From positions 1 through 64,000 of the forward strand of contig JBMNFJ010000012.1 in NCBI GenBank assembly GCA_050949255.1: DNA of 64,000 nt, in the 5' to 3' direction. The notes beneath the pieces were generated by a model. That model saw only the letters and a program-made list of their open reading frames with translations. It had not been told where the DNA came from and ran no database searches. The stretch is from UBA3941 sp002385665 (lineage in GTDB: Bacteria > Bacillota > Clostridia > Caldicoprobacterales > UBA3941). Positions within the stretch are counted from its first letter, which is position 1. The number at the start of each line of letters is the position of its first letter. Positions 50,976 to 60,286 of the stretch are shown here, in pieces. The translations under genes and the position numbers were made by a program.

Positions 50976-52550
50976 CTATGGCAGTTCAGGAGCTTTAAAC
51001 AGGCCGGTCCCTATCCACATAAAGAGCAGAATCAGAACAACATTGACCGCCGCTGAAGTACAGAGTCCCAGGGCATAATTGCCTGTTGCCATAGAAATCA
51101 TTACTGCAGGAGTTACAGCAATAAAAATGATGACCATGAGCAGGAAGATACGAAAGAATATCCGCAGGATGTTTGCGTGAATCTTTCCAAACATCCGCCT
51201 GACGACCAGATCTGAGTATAAAAACACCGTTCCTATAGCTGTATACGCCAATATGGCTGAAAGGGTAAGGGAAAGAGCCGTCCTCAATATGACCCCGATA
51301 ATTCCAAAGATCAGAATCCCCTCAATAAAGGTATATATAACTCCTGCCAGGGTGGAGGCCAGCATTTTCTTAAATGGGGTTGCAGGGATGAGATAGATAT
51401 AATGATAGGCTATATCACTCTCCCAGGCCGTAGCCGCAGATAAAATAAGCATGAGGTAGGCAGAAACTCCCAGGATCCCCAGCATTAATTCCGTGCCGTC
51501 CACCGGGATTGCCAGTGCTGCTATTGCGGCACCGACAGCCATGATTATGGTCCTGGTAGGGAGCAGCAAAACCCCCTTCTTCCTCTTCTCCAGGATCTGC
51601 TTTTGAAAGATGGCTAAACTGCCTTCCAGGGTGAATTTGGCATCAACCTTTCTATACCTTCGGATTGCCTTGAACTGTCCATTGGACTGGGCTGCCTTTC
51701 CTTGCCTGGAGGCTTGAAGCATGGCCTCTTTCAGCTCGGTTCCGGCCAGAACATTCTCATAATAGTCTGTGTCCATAAGATAGATACGGACAAAGGCAGC
51801 TATGGTTATCACCAGGGTGAAAAGGATATACAGCCATATCTCCGTAGTCACGCCCGTGAATACGCCCATAAGTATTTCCCGGAACCATCCAAGGAGAGGT
51901 ATAAACTTTATGTAATCATGGGAGAGCCATCCGGTAATACTGTCCAGGACATTGCCGGTTTTGAAGGTGTTTACTATGATGGGCAAAATCAGGGCAATTA
52001 CAAAACCATAAATAATTTTCCTAACCGCAGTTACCCTCTCAGGTTTCCTGGATACATAGGTATACAGCAACATTCCAAGAAGGGAAGTGACTGTAACAAG
52101 CAGCATGTAGGCTGCCATCAGGATCCATCCGGCCCCGTCAGTCAAGCCAAAGCTTCTCTTCCAATTCGGATACTGCAGTCCCACATAGAGCATTACCATA
52201 ATGCTAAGTGCCAGCTGCTTGATAAACCCATAGATCAGGATATATCCGGCCTTTATAGGGGCCGTAAAGAGCATATTTACATCGGCCATCCTGAAAAAGG
52301 AGGCCCCATTCAGGGATGATAGAGAGGATATTACAAATAAAAATACCGTATAGCCCATAAAGACAGCTTTGAAAACGTCCGGATTTACATTTAGGGACCC
52401 GGTCCTCTGGCCCGATGACCCCGAAAGAAGAGATGGGATAATGATAAAGCCGCCAATTATAACATAAGCTATCAATGGACCCGGCTTTCTAAAGAGCCCT
52501 TTAACTGTGTTTTTGAAGGATTTCCTGAGAATATAGATTAAGGGACTCAT
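50976..52550 (-). CDS. ABC exporter permease
   Basis: The 524-residue integral membrane protein has about 10-12 hydrophobic spans, for example PLIAYVIIGGFIIIPSLLSG, LMLGILGVSAYLMLILSAAT and FRIFLLMVIIFIAVTPAVMI, with a cytoplasmic loop of about 70 residues in the middle (LQASRQGKAAQSNGQFKAIR). It overlaps the ATPase gene by four bases and so forms one transporter with it. The substrate cannot be inferred. Confidence 0.85.
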   Translation of the reverse strand: MSPLIYILRKSFKNTVKGLFRKPGPLIAYVIIGGFIIIPSLLSGSSGQRTGSLNVNPDVFKAVFMGYTVFLFVISSLSSLNGASFFRMADVNMLFTAPIKAGYILIYGFIKQLALSIMVMLYVGLQYPNWKRSFGLTDGAGWILMAAYMLLVTVTSLLGMLLYTYVSRKPERVTAVRKIIYGFVIALILPIIVNTFKTGNVLDSITGWLSHDYIKFIPLLGWFREILMGVFTGVTTEIWLYILFTLVITIAAFVRIYLMDTDYYENVLAGTELKEAMLQASRQGKAAQSNGQFKAIRRYRKVDAKFTLEGSLAIFQKQILEKRKKGVLLLPTRTIIMAVGAAIAALAIPVDGTELMLGILGVSAYLMLILSAATAWESDIAYHYIYLIPATPFKKMLASTLAGVIYTFIEGILIFGIIGVILRTALSLTLSAILAYTAIGTVFLYSDLVVRRMFGKIHANILRIFFRIFLLMVIIFIAVTPAVMISMATGNYALGLCTSAAVNVVLILLFMWIGTGLFKAPELP

Positions 52551-53245
52551 TGTGTCCCTCCTGTAGCCGCAAAGTACCGTTCTTCTATTTCTTCCTCATC
52601 CCCTACCTGGCTTCTGAGGATGTTGCTTACGATCTTCCCCTTATTCATAATGAGAATCCTGTCCCAAACCTCTTTGATGGTGTCTATGATATGGGTACTG
52701 ACAAGTATTGAACACCCCTGCTCTTTCAACTCCATAATAAGCTTTTTAAACTCCTTGATGGCTTTGGGGTCAAGCCCGATCATGGGCTCATCAAACAGGA
52801 CCACCCTGGGCCTTATAATTACACCACAGCAGATGCTGACCTTTTGCTGCATGCCCTTGGATAATTCCCTACCCAGCTTATCGGTTTTATCGCTTAGATC
52901 AAACCTTTCAAAGAGCTCCCCGGCATAATCCTCATAATCCTTTAGCCTGTAAGCCTTGGCGATAAAGTTTATATGCTCCTCTACCGTCAAGGAGTCGAAG
53001 AGGGCTGCCGTTTCAGGAACATAGCCCAGGATTTGCTTGGCCTCTATCCCCTTGTTCACATGACCCCCGACGGTAATCTCCCCATCATACTGCAGGAGGC
53101 CGGCGATGCATTTTATAATGGTGCTCTTCCCTGCCCCGTTGGGACCCAACAGCACCGCTATCTCGCCCTGGTCTACTTCAAAGCTCATATGATCCACAGC
53201 CAGTACCTTGCCATACTTCTTTGTTACATCTTTTACTTTCAGCAT
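52547..53245 (-). CDS. ABC transporter ATP-binding protein
   Basis: The 232-residue ATPase has Walker A LLGPNGAGKSTIIKC, signature LSKGMQQKVSICCG (in place of LSGGQ, common in ABC-2-type exporters), and Walker B RVVLFDEPMIGLDPKAI. GGGGGAACGGT precedes the ATG. It powers the permease encoded right after it. Confidence 0.93.
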   Translation of the reverse strand: MLKVKDVTKKYGKVLAVDHMSFEVDQGEIAVLLGPNGAGKSTIIKCIAGLLQYDGEITVGGHVNKGIEAKQILGYVPETAALFDSLTVEEHINFIAKAYRLKDYEDYAGELFERFDLSDKTDKLGRELSKGMQQKVSICCGVIIRPRVVLFDEPMIGLDPKAIKEFKKLIMELKEQGCSILVSTHIIDTIKEVWDRILIMNKGKIVSNILRSQVGDEEEIEERYFAATGGTQ

Positions 53246-53406
53246 ACCGTTCCCCCAATTTATCCAATATTATCCTTGTTTTCTATTGTATAATAGATAG
53301 GTATTACAATCAATGTATATTCCATACCTATGTTAAGGTTTGGTTTTTAATTGTAGAAAAAGGGTACGCATCAGAAGCAGAATAGAATCAGGCGCAGAGA
53401 ATGAAG

Positions 53407-54261
53407 TTAGTCTATTGCACATTCTGCAGTTAAAATTGCATGATCCGGCAATCCAACCGCTTCAGTTTTCAGGTCTTTTGCTGTCAACTTTCCATAACCA
53501 TTTTTTTCGTTGACAAAACTCCAGTCGTATTTCGCATACATCTTATACCCCCTTTTCCTGCTTAAGTCGTCTTCGCTATTTTTAAGAATTTTTACATTCC
53601 TGACAGCAATAAGGTCTATTACCGCCTCACCTTCGGGACGCTCTATTGTGGGTTTTGGTACATAGCTCCATCTGGATGGGTGAATATACATAGGATTATT
53701 CACAGAATGAAAATCATTATACCTGGGGGCATATACCTCCACAATGCTTCCCAACTTCTGTTGAACAGGTTTGGGCCATTCATTAAAATCACCAATACAA
53801 ATAACTCTGGCATGCTCCGGTAAACTATTCAAATGATCCCGAAGGGCCTTAAACTGAGGGGTATGATTACTGTCCCTGATCCTTATACCAATAATGTATA
53901 GAGGTTTATCCTTTTCCCCATTAAGTCTAACTTGCAGAAAATTAGGCCTGTCTTCTACCACAGTATTCATGTCGGCAGATGCCTGATATGAATCTGCCTT
54001 TAATTCCCTTCTATCTTTCTTGATAGCAATCAGGATGCCGTTTTCCCCAGGTACATATGTAGAAAACAAGGTGTACCTTTTCTCCAATATACTTCTAATG
54101 TAATCCCAGCCACTTGCAATAACAAATTCGGTTAGGACAACAATATCCGCATCCTGATTCATGAGTTCGCCGGCAATAAAGGGTGGCATTTGATAGTTGC
54201 CGAATCCGGCAGCACCGTGTATATTCCATCCCAGTACTTTTATGTTGCGATCCCCTGACAT
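53407..54261 (-). CDS. Endonuclease/exonuclease/phosphatase-family protein
   Basis: The 284-residue protein shows the EEP fold residues: KVLGWNIHGAAGFG, the metal-binding glutamate in ADIVVLTEFV, VICIGDFNEWP, EAVIDLIAV and the catalytic histidine in VGLPDHAILTAE. It lacks a signal peptide. It could be a nuclease or a phosphodiesterase. The start is placed at 54261 after GGGGAGG. It is divergent from the LRR-PHP gene. Confidence 0.85.
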   Translation of the reverse strand: MSGDRNIKVLGWNIHGAAGFGNYQMPPFIAGELMNQDADIVVLTEFVIASGWDYIRSILEKRYTLFSTYVPGENGILIAIKKDRRELKADSYQASADMNTVVEDRPNFLQVRLNGEKDKPLYIIGIRIRDSNHTPQFKALRDHLNSLPEHARVICIGDFNEWPKPVQQKLGSIVEVYAPRYNDFHSVNNPMYIHPSRWSYVPKPTIERPEGEAVIDLIAVRNVKILKNSEDDLSRKRGYKMYAKYDWSFVNEKNGYGKLTAKDLKTEAVGLPDHAILTAECAID

Positions 54262-54530
54262 GCAAATTACCTCCCCGTTTTCATGTACACTCCTTACATT
54301 ATACATTTATCCCATGGAAACAACATCAACATATTAATCATTGTTTTGGACTTTTTTTCTTTTACCGGTTGAAATTCTGTGATATGATGTACAATACAGA
54401 AAAAGATAATTGGGAATCAAGTCAGGAGATATCAGGCAACACTAGTTAAATACATTACAGACATTTCGACAGGATACATGGTTCCTTTTGTATCAAGCCA
54501 ATAGAATTTACAGAAAATCAGGTGTATGCC

Positions 54531-56249
54531 ATGTTTAATTATGATTATTTTTCCGATTCGGCTTTCAGAGAAGCTATGGAAGAGCTCTCTTTGGAAGAGG
54601 GAGAGCAATTCATTATCCCATCATCTGTAACGGCATTAAGGATCACAGCTCCGGAAGCTTTGACAGATCTGGCTTATTTTAAAAATCTACATTCCCTTCA
54701 TATTTATTGCGCAGAGTTGGATAATCTTGAGGAAATAAAAATGCTTAAGCATTTAACCGAACTTTTGCTTTTTGACAGCAGTATAAATGATCTGTCAGCC
54801 TTATGGGATATGGAGCAGCTTACAAGCTTATTCACGGATCAATTCTGCGACATTGCTCCTGTATCACGGTTGAGAAATCTAAATACGCTGGGAATAATGC
54901 ACGGGTATTTATCCGATTTGACTCATCTCAACAATCTGACGAAGCTGAATGGTTTAATTTTGCAGGTTTGTAATCTTCATAATATTGAATTCATACAGAG
55001 TATGAAAAATCTCCGCCTGGTAAATATAACAATGAATAAAGTAAGTGATATACGGCCCTTAGAAGGGCTGACCAATCTGGAAGTGGTTGAGCTATGGGAA
55101 AACCAGATCCGGGATCTCTCCCCTCTTAAGGATCTGGAGCAAATAATCGAACTGGATATTTCAAGTAACCCTATAAATTGGGAATACTGCGATTTAAGTG
55201 ATTTAAAATGCCTTCCCGGTTTAAAGAAAATTGGATTGTTCGATCTTTCCATCACTCCTGAACAAATAATAAAGGCTCAGAATTTAAGGGAAGTGTATCT
55301 GGGAGGCAAAAAATGCAGCGACATATCATTTCTGACCAATCATCCAGGCATCGAATCGGTAGGCCTGGTTGGAAGTTCGGTCCGGGATATTTCATACCTC
55401 ACAGGGCTTCCCAATCTGAAAGAATTATGGATTTCTGGAAATGAAGAAATAGAGGATTATACTCCGATTCATTTGCTTAGAAGCAGGGGAATAGAAGTAC
55501 ATACGGACGGATGGACGTTGGACGATGATTTTATTGAACTCCATATTCACACAATCCATTCAAAGAAAGGCTCGGTAATCCAGCCTGAAAGCCTGGCGGA
55601 TTGGATGTCAAAAGTGGATGTAAAAGCGGTTGCCATAACCGATTATAATACGTTGGATGCATTCCCTGAAGCAGGCCACTTTTTGGGCATTGATAATATC
55701 AAAACAATCTTCGGTATGGAAACCAGTACGGAAAAAGGGCATATTACACTGCTGGCAAAGGATCAGGATGGCCTGGAATGCCTGTATAGTTTAGAGGCTG
55801 GTTTGAATGGTGAAGATGATATCATCGAAGAAAAGGATTTGCTTGCCCAAAGAAAAGGCCTGCTTTTGGGAAGCGGTGATGAATACGGGGAGCTGGTACA
55901 GGCCATAGAAAAAGGTAATACGTGGAAAGAACTTAAATCTATTGCGAAGAAATTTGATTATCTGGAGCTGATGCCGGTATTTAACCGGGATGTAGTGGAA
56001 ACCATTATCGACCTGGGTGAAAAATTGGATATCCCTGTTTGTGCTGTAAGTGATGCAAGGTTTTTACGTCGTGAGGATGAAGTGCTGCTGCGCAAACTAA
56101 ATAACACAAAGATAGAAGCACCACGGTACTTGCGTGACTATCAGGGAAAGCGCTCATCGTTTTCCTATTTGGATCAGGATATACAGGATAAGATTATTAT
56201 TGACGGACCGAATAGGGTTTTGGGGATGATTGAGGATGTGAAGTTGTAG
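54531..56249 (+). CDS. Leucine-rich-repeat protein fused to a PolC-type PHP domain
   Basis: The 572-residue protein starts MFNYDYFSDSAFREAMEELS and has about ten bacterial SDS22-like leucine-rich repeats (for example ITMNKVSDIRPLEGLTNLEV, VVELWENQIRDLSPLKDLEQ). From about residue 335 it becomes a PHP domain like that of DNA polymerase III PolC: FIELHIHTIHSKKGSVIQPE, AVAITDYNTLDAFPEAGHF, IFGMETSTEKGHITLLAKD, LLLGSGDEYGELVQAI and VCAVSDARFLRREDE. Two usual metal-ligand histidines are changed (TDH to TDY, and the VHY-type motif to DAR). No polymerase domain follows. AGGTG precedes the ATG. I know no characterised protein with this layout; function unknown. Confidence 0.82.
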   Translation: MFNYDYFSDSAFREAMEELSLEEGEQFIIPSSVTALRITAPEALTDLAYFKNLHSLHIYCAELDNLEEIKMLKHLTELLLFDSSINDLSALWDMEQLTSLFTDQFCDIAPVSRLRNLNTLGIMHGYLSDLTHLNNLTKLNGLILQVCNLHNIEFIQSMKNLRLVNITMNKVSDIRPLEGLTNLEVVELWENQIRDLSPLKDLEQIIELDISSNPINWEYCDLSDLKCLPGLKKIGLFDLSITPEQIIKAQNLREVYLGGKKCSDISFLTNHPGIESVGLVGSSVRDISYLTGLPNLKELWISGNEEIEDYTPIHLLRSRGIEVHTDGWTLDDDFIELHIHTIHSKKGSVIQPESLADWMSKVDVKAVAITDYNTLDAFPEAGHFLGIDNIKTIFGMETSTEKGHITLLAKDQDGLECLYSLEAGLNGEDDIIEEKDLLAQRKGLLLGSGDEYGELVQAIEKGNTWKELKSIAKKFDYLELMPVFNRDVVETIIDLGEKLDIPVCAVSDARFLRREDEVLLRKLNNTKIEAPRYLRDYQGKRSSFSYLDQDIQDKIIIDGPNRVLGMIEDVKL

Positions 56250-56350
56250 GTTATTGGATCTCTGTACAGGTACGGTCGGTATGTAGCCACCCGTTTCCCG
56301 TTCCCGGGAGAACCAAAACGATAAACCTCATAATAAGCAAAAATACGCAT

Positions 56351-56378
56351 AAAAAATCCCGCATGAACTATACGGGAT
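56351..56378 (-). terminator. Terminator after hsdR
   Basis: ATCCCG pairs with CGGGAT around 11 bases; a run of six T follows on the minus strand. It lies 36 bases after the hsdR stop. Confidence 0.7.
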
Positions 56379-56413
56379 CAATATGTATTATTCTTTACTA
56401 TTATAGATGTTTA

Positions 56414-59110
56414 TTAATTTTTAACCTCCCAATATTTTCTTTCTACACCGAATGTACCTTTTTCATTAGCTATAAAACCTAATGATTCACAATACTCGCG
56501 ATAGAGATTTTCCAGGACAGGGTTGGGGGTAGGTTTTTTACCTATTATTTCGGAAATAGCAGGGTTTGTCACTCTACCATCCTTTTTACGGTTATTTAAA
56601 TGCTCATTCATTCCATTATTCAGATAACCGATAAACCTACTTGGATAAAATCTATACTTACCATTCTTTTCCATAGCTATAAAACAAGTGCCTCTCCTAA
56701 TATCATCATTAAGACTTCGGACACTAGACAATAAGTCTTTTACAACATCTTCTCTGTATTTTATATACTCGTCTGTCTTATACTTAACATCCTGCAGCTC
56801 CCTTATAATGTCCACTTTTAGATTAAATATTCTCTCGGTAAGGGACTTTTGTATCCCACCTTCCATGGGCCTTGCCTCTACTCTAAAGAACTCAAAATTG
56901 TTACAATAGTCAAATATTAAAAATTTCTCCTTATCCTGCCCTATTCCCAATAAATCTTTGCAAAGCCTGGTACCTCTGCCTATCATCTGCCAAAATTTTG
57001 ATTTGGACCGGACCTTCTTAAAAAATACAAGGTTCAATATCTCAGGAATATCAATACCGGTATCTAGCATATCCACTGATACTGCAACCTGAGGCATCCT
57101 ATCCTTAGTGCTAAAATCATCAATTAGTGTGTCAGCATAGTTAATACTATAATCTATCTGCTTTATAAAGTGACTTCCATATTCCGGATGCCTTTTGCTA
57201 AATCTCTCTACGATGGCTTTTGCATGAAGGGTATTGTTAGCAAAGATTATGGTTTTGCCTAGTTTGTCCCCTCCTTCAATTTTAAGTCCTTGATCAAGTA
57301 GATTTTCTATAACCATATCTATGGTATTGGCGTTAAACAGCCACTCATTTATGGCATTTTTCTCAATCTTGTCATCAACCTTTTCATCATCTTCAAAGGT
57401 CGCTTCAAACTCCTCCTTCTCTTCATCAGTCAAATCATCATAATGGATTCCTTCTTCCATTATCTTTGTCTTATACTCAAGGGTGGTATAATCAACTAGA
57501 TATCCTTCCTCCACAGCTCTTTCAAGTTCATAGGCATAGGTAGGTACTCCGTTTTCCAGTTCAAATACGCTGTAGGTGTTCCTATCAATATCATCTTTAG
57601 GGGTTGCCGTTAAGCCTATGAGCATTGCATCGAAATAAGAGAATATATCCTGATACTTTTTATAGATGCTTCTATGGCTTTCATCTATAATAATCAGATC
57701 AAAATGTCCAGGGGTAAAAAGCTTTCTACCATCATCAGTTTTAGTCTCATCTATGGCATTCATCATGGTTGGATAGGTAGAGAATATCATTCTGGATTGA
57801 CTGGCTTCTTCTTTTTCTCTTCTATCCAGTAGATTACATAGGGATAGATTAGGAAGTAGCTTACTAAAGTTGTTTTTTGCCTGCCTTACCAATGTTACCC
57901 TATCAGCGAGAAATAGGATGTTTTTTATATAGTTATGTCTTGTTAAGACGTCAACAATGGATATTGCTGTCCTGGTCTTTCCGCTTCCCGTTGCCATAAC
58001 AAGAAGCATTTTTCTTTGCCTGTTTTCTATAGCTTCACAAACCTCTGTTATAGCTACTTTTTGGTAGGTTCTGTCGGTTATATCATCATTAATGTCTATC
58101 TTCCTCAAAGGCTTTTTGATCTTTCTTCGATCAACCAATAGCTGAAGCTCGTCTTTTGTATATATTCCAAATACTCTTCTTGTTGGATAACCTTCATAAT
58201 CATCCGTCAGGAATATTTCAAACCCATTGGTTGTGAATATTATAGGCCTTTGACCATACTCATTCTCAAGACAGTCTGCATATAGTTTTGCCTGCTGAGA
58301 ACCAACAATTGGGTCAACACTTGCCTTTTTGGCTTCAACAACTGCCAAAGGCTTTCCATTATCTCCATATAGGACATAGTCTACATACCCTGTCCCAGAA
58401 GCATTTGGCATGCCATAAACTTCCACTTCCTCCCTACAATCTACCCCAATATTCCAGCCGGCAAGTTTTAACTCAATATCTATATATTTTTTCAGTGTCG
58501 CTTCTTCACTTATCTCATCAACAACAAAGTCATAATGTTCATAAGCGGAAATCCTCTTATCTGTTAGTACCCTTCTTAATCCTTCATTCTCCTTACGGAT
58601 TTCCTCTAACCGTCTATCCTTTGCACTTAATCTGTCATATAGGTCCTGAAGTTCTTTGGGACGTACCCGCTTTTCCTCACCCTTATCAACCAGTATTGAT
58701 TCGTCAAAATCCTTGCAGGTATATTCCTCTGAATAGCAGTAATCTATCCACCTTATGAACTCATGAAGATTCCTTAAGGCTAAAACCGCTTCATCTCTCT
58801 TTACCATTGCATTAGTATGAACTGCAGTATTTCCAAGTTTTGTTATATATTTTAGAAGTGGAAACAGCTTCGGCTCTATTATCTGCCTGAAGGTTGGTTC
58901 ATGAATTAAACTGGACAGGTTGTCTTGATAAGGAACGGTCAGTTCCTCATCAAAACTATATACCCACTTAACTGCTAATTCCAAGGCTCGTCTTGTAAGA
59001 ATAGCACAGGTAGCAGGAGATATAATTAAGCTTTTCTCCGCTTCTATTGCACTTTCTGCAAAGCTGTTATATTGCGGCTTGCTCTTAAGGAAGTCAAAGT
59101 TCGTAAACAT
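56414..59110 (-). CDS. hsdR: Type I restriction enzyme, motor/endonuclease subunit HsdR
   Basis: The 898-residue subunit translocates and cuts unmethylated DNA. Its N-terminus is a DUF4145-like helical domain (ATCAILTRRALELAVKWVYS). A PD-(D/E)XK nuclease core follows (YVDYVLYGDNGKPLAVVEAKK, about residue 260). The SF2 helicase has Walker A VMATGSGKTRTAIS (about 375), IIIDESHRSIYKKYQ (about 476) and motif VI QMIGRGTRLCKDL. The C-terminal part binds the M2S core. Start after GGGGGTGA. No lesion is visible; with hsdM and hsdS it makes a complete type I system. Confidence 0.95.
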   Translation of the reverse strand: MFTNFDFLKSKPQYNSFAESAIEAEKSLIISPATCAILTRRALELAVKWVYSFDEELTVPYQDNLSSLIHEPTFRQIIEPKLFPLLKYITKLGNTAVHTNAMVKRDEAVLALRNLHEFIRWIDYCYSEEYTCKDFDESILVDKGEEKRVRPKELQDLYDRLSAKDRRLEEIRKENEGLRRVLTDKRISAYEHYDFVVDEISEEATLKKYIDIELKLAGWNIGVDCREEVEVYGMPNASGTGYVDYVLYGDNGKPLAVVEAKKASVDPIVGSQQAKLYADCLENEYGQRPIIFTTNGFEIFLTDDYEGYPTRRVFGIYTKDELQLLVDRRKIKKPLRKIDINDDITDRTYQKVAITEVCEAIENRQRKMLLVMATGSGKTRTAISIVDVLTRHNYIKNILFLADRVTLVRQAKNNFSKLLPNLSLCNLLDRREKEEASQSRMIFSTYPTMMNAIDETKTDDGRKLFTPGHFDLIIIDESHRSIYKKYQDIFSYFDAMLIGLTATPKDDIDRNTYSVFELENGVPTYAYELERAVEEGYLVDYTTLEYKTKIMEEGIHYDDLTDEEKEEFEATFEDDEKVDDKIEKNAINEWLFNANTIDMVIENLLDQGLKIEGGDKLGKTIIFANNTLHAKAIVERFSKRHPEYGSHFIKQIDYSINYADTLIDDFSTKDRMPQVAVSVDMLDTGIDIPEILNLVFFKKVRSKSKFWQMIGRGTRLCKDLLGIGQDKEKFLIFDYCNNFEFFRVEARPMEGGIQKSLTERIFNLKVDIIRELQDVKYKTDEYIKYREDVVKDLLSSVRSLNDDIRRGTCFIAMEKNGKYRFYPSRFIGYLNNGMNEHLNNRKKDGRVTNPAISEIIGKKPTPNPVLENLYREYCESLGFIANEKGTFGVERKYWEVKN

Positions 59111-59138
59111 AATTTTCACCCCCTGAACTAGCAATCTA

Positions 59139-60278
59139 TCAAAATAGTTCTCCTCTAAATGCCTTCTGTATTAGAGAATTAAAGTTTTCCTCCATCAAAG
59201 ACAAGCTTTTCTCCAAAAGTTGTTTTTGCTCCTCTATTTTTTGGACTTTTTCAGCGAATTCGTTTTGTAGTTCTAGAGGAGGTAAAGGTAGCATTAACTC
59301 CTCTCCATACTGTTTTGCATTAATGTTTGGTTGAGCTACAATTTTCTGTTTTAGTTCTATCCATTTTTTATATCTATTTGTTTTAGTAAATCTAAATACA
59401 TATTCTGGATTTATCTTTGTAGTATCGGGTTTGAATCTAACAAGATATCCAGCAAATATGCAGTAACCATCTTTGCTTGAATATTTATATGTTTTTCCTA
59501 CAGTTGCTCCAGTCCGAGCAAATAAAATATCTCCTTCTTCTAAAACATATTTAGAAAAATTCTTTTCGTTGCTTGGAGATACTTTCTGCTCATTTAGTCT
59601 TCCATCATCTTTAATATCAGTTATCCTTATATATCTTGGCATTCCCTCAATATATTGAGTAGCTGATGCTCCTGAACCATACTCTCCTTTACCTAAACAT
59701 ATATCTTTTAATGATACATTACTCCAATTACTATCGTTTTTAAGAAACATATCATAAAACAAACTCTCAATCAGTCTATCACACTCTTTTATCTGCTCTT
59801 TCCTTTTATCGATAAGAAATTGAGCTTTGTCTAAGGCATCAGCGATTTTGTGTTGGATTTGTAGATCAGGAAGTGGTATTTCAATATTTTCTATAATACC
59901 TTTATTTATCGCCTTAAATGTACTACCAGTACCTTTATTAGAGATTTCATTTTTTTTATATTTAAGAACATAAAACAAATACTTGTAATATAAAACTTCA
60001 CTATTAGGGGAAATACCAGCTAAACCTCTTCCAATACAGCAATTAAAATTGGAAATATTAACATCGCCAACTGGTGCCCGTACAGAAATTAATATATCGT
60101 TTTTTTCTGCAATTTTTATAGGATCATTACAGTACATTCTTATGGTGGGGTATACATCACCAAAATCTGTTTTTCCTTGGAAAAATGGTAATCCATCTTT
60201 CTCGTAATTATAACTCTCTGATTTAGGTGATTGACCCATATTTATAGTAGATATCTGTTTGAGATTTACTATATCCAT
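59139..60278 (-). CDS. hsdS: Type I restriction-modification specificity subunit HsdS
   Basis: The 379-residue subunit determines the recognition sequence. It has two target-recognition domains, each closed by a conserved helix: the first ends IPLPDLQIQHKIADALDKAQ, the second LPPLELQNEFAEKVQKIEEQ. Both halves are full-length. Only one hsdS gene is present and I see no inverted second copy or invertase beside it, so phase variation by shuffling is not indicated. It lies 8 bases after hsdM and 28 before hsdR. Confidence 0.94.
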   Translation of the reverse strand: MDIVNLKQISTINMGQSPKSESYNYEKDGLPFFQGKTDFGDVYPTIRMYCNDPIKIAEKNDILISVRAPVGDVNISNFNCCIGRGLAGISPNSEVLYYKYLFYVLKYKKNEISNKGTGSTFKAINKGIIENIEIPLPDLQIQHKIADALDKAQFLIDKRKEQIKECDRLIESLFYDMFLKNDSNWSNVSLKDICLGKGEYGSGASATQYIEGMPRYIRITDIKDDGRLNEQKVSPSNEKNFSKYVLEEGDILFARTGATVGKTYKYSSKDGYCIFAGYLVRFKPDTTKINPEYVFRFTKTNRYKKWIELKQKIVAQPNINAKQYGEELMLPLPPLELQNEFAEKVQKIEEQKQLLEKSLSLMEENFNSLIQKAFRGELF

Positions 60279-60286
60279 TCTCTTCC

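Noticed and set aside
59139..60278. Phase-variable hsdS shuffling
   Set aside because: Only one hsdS is present, with no inverted partial copy and no invertase in the adjacent DNA within the window.
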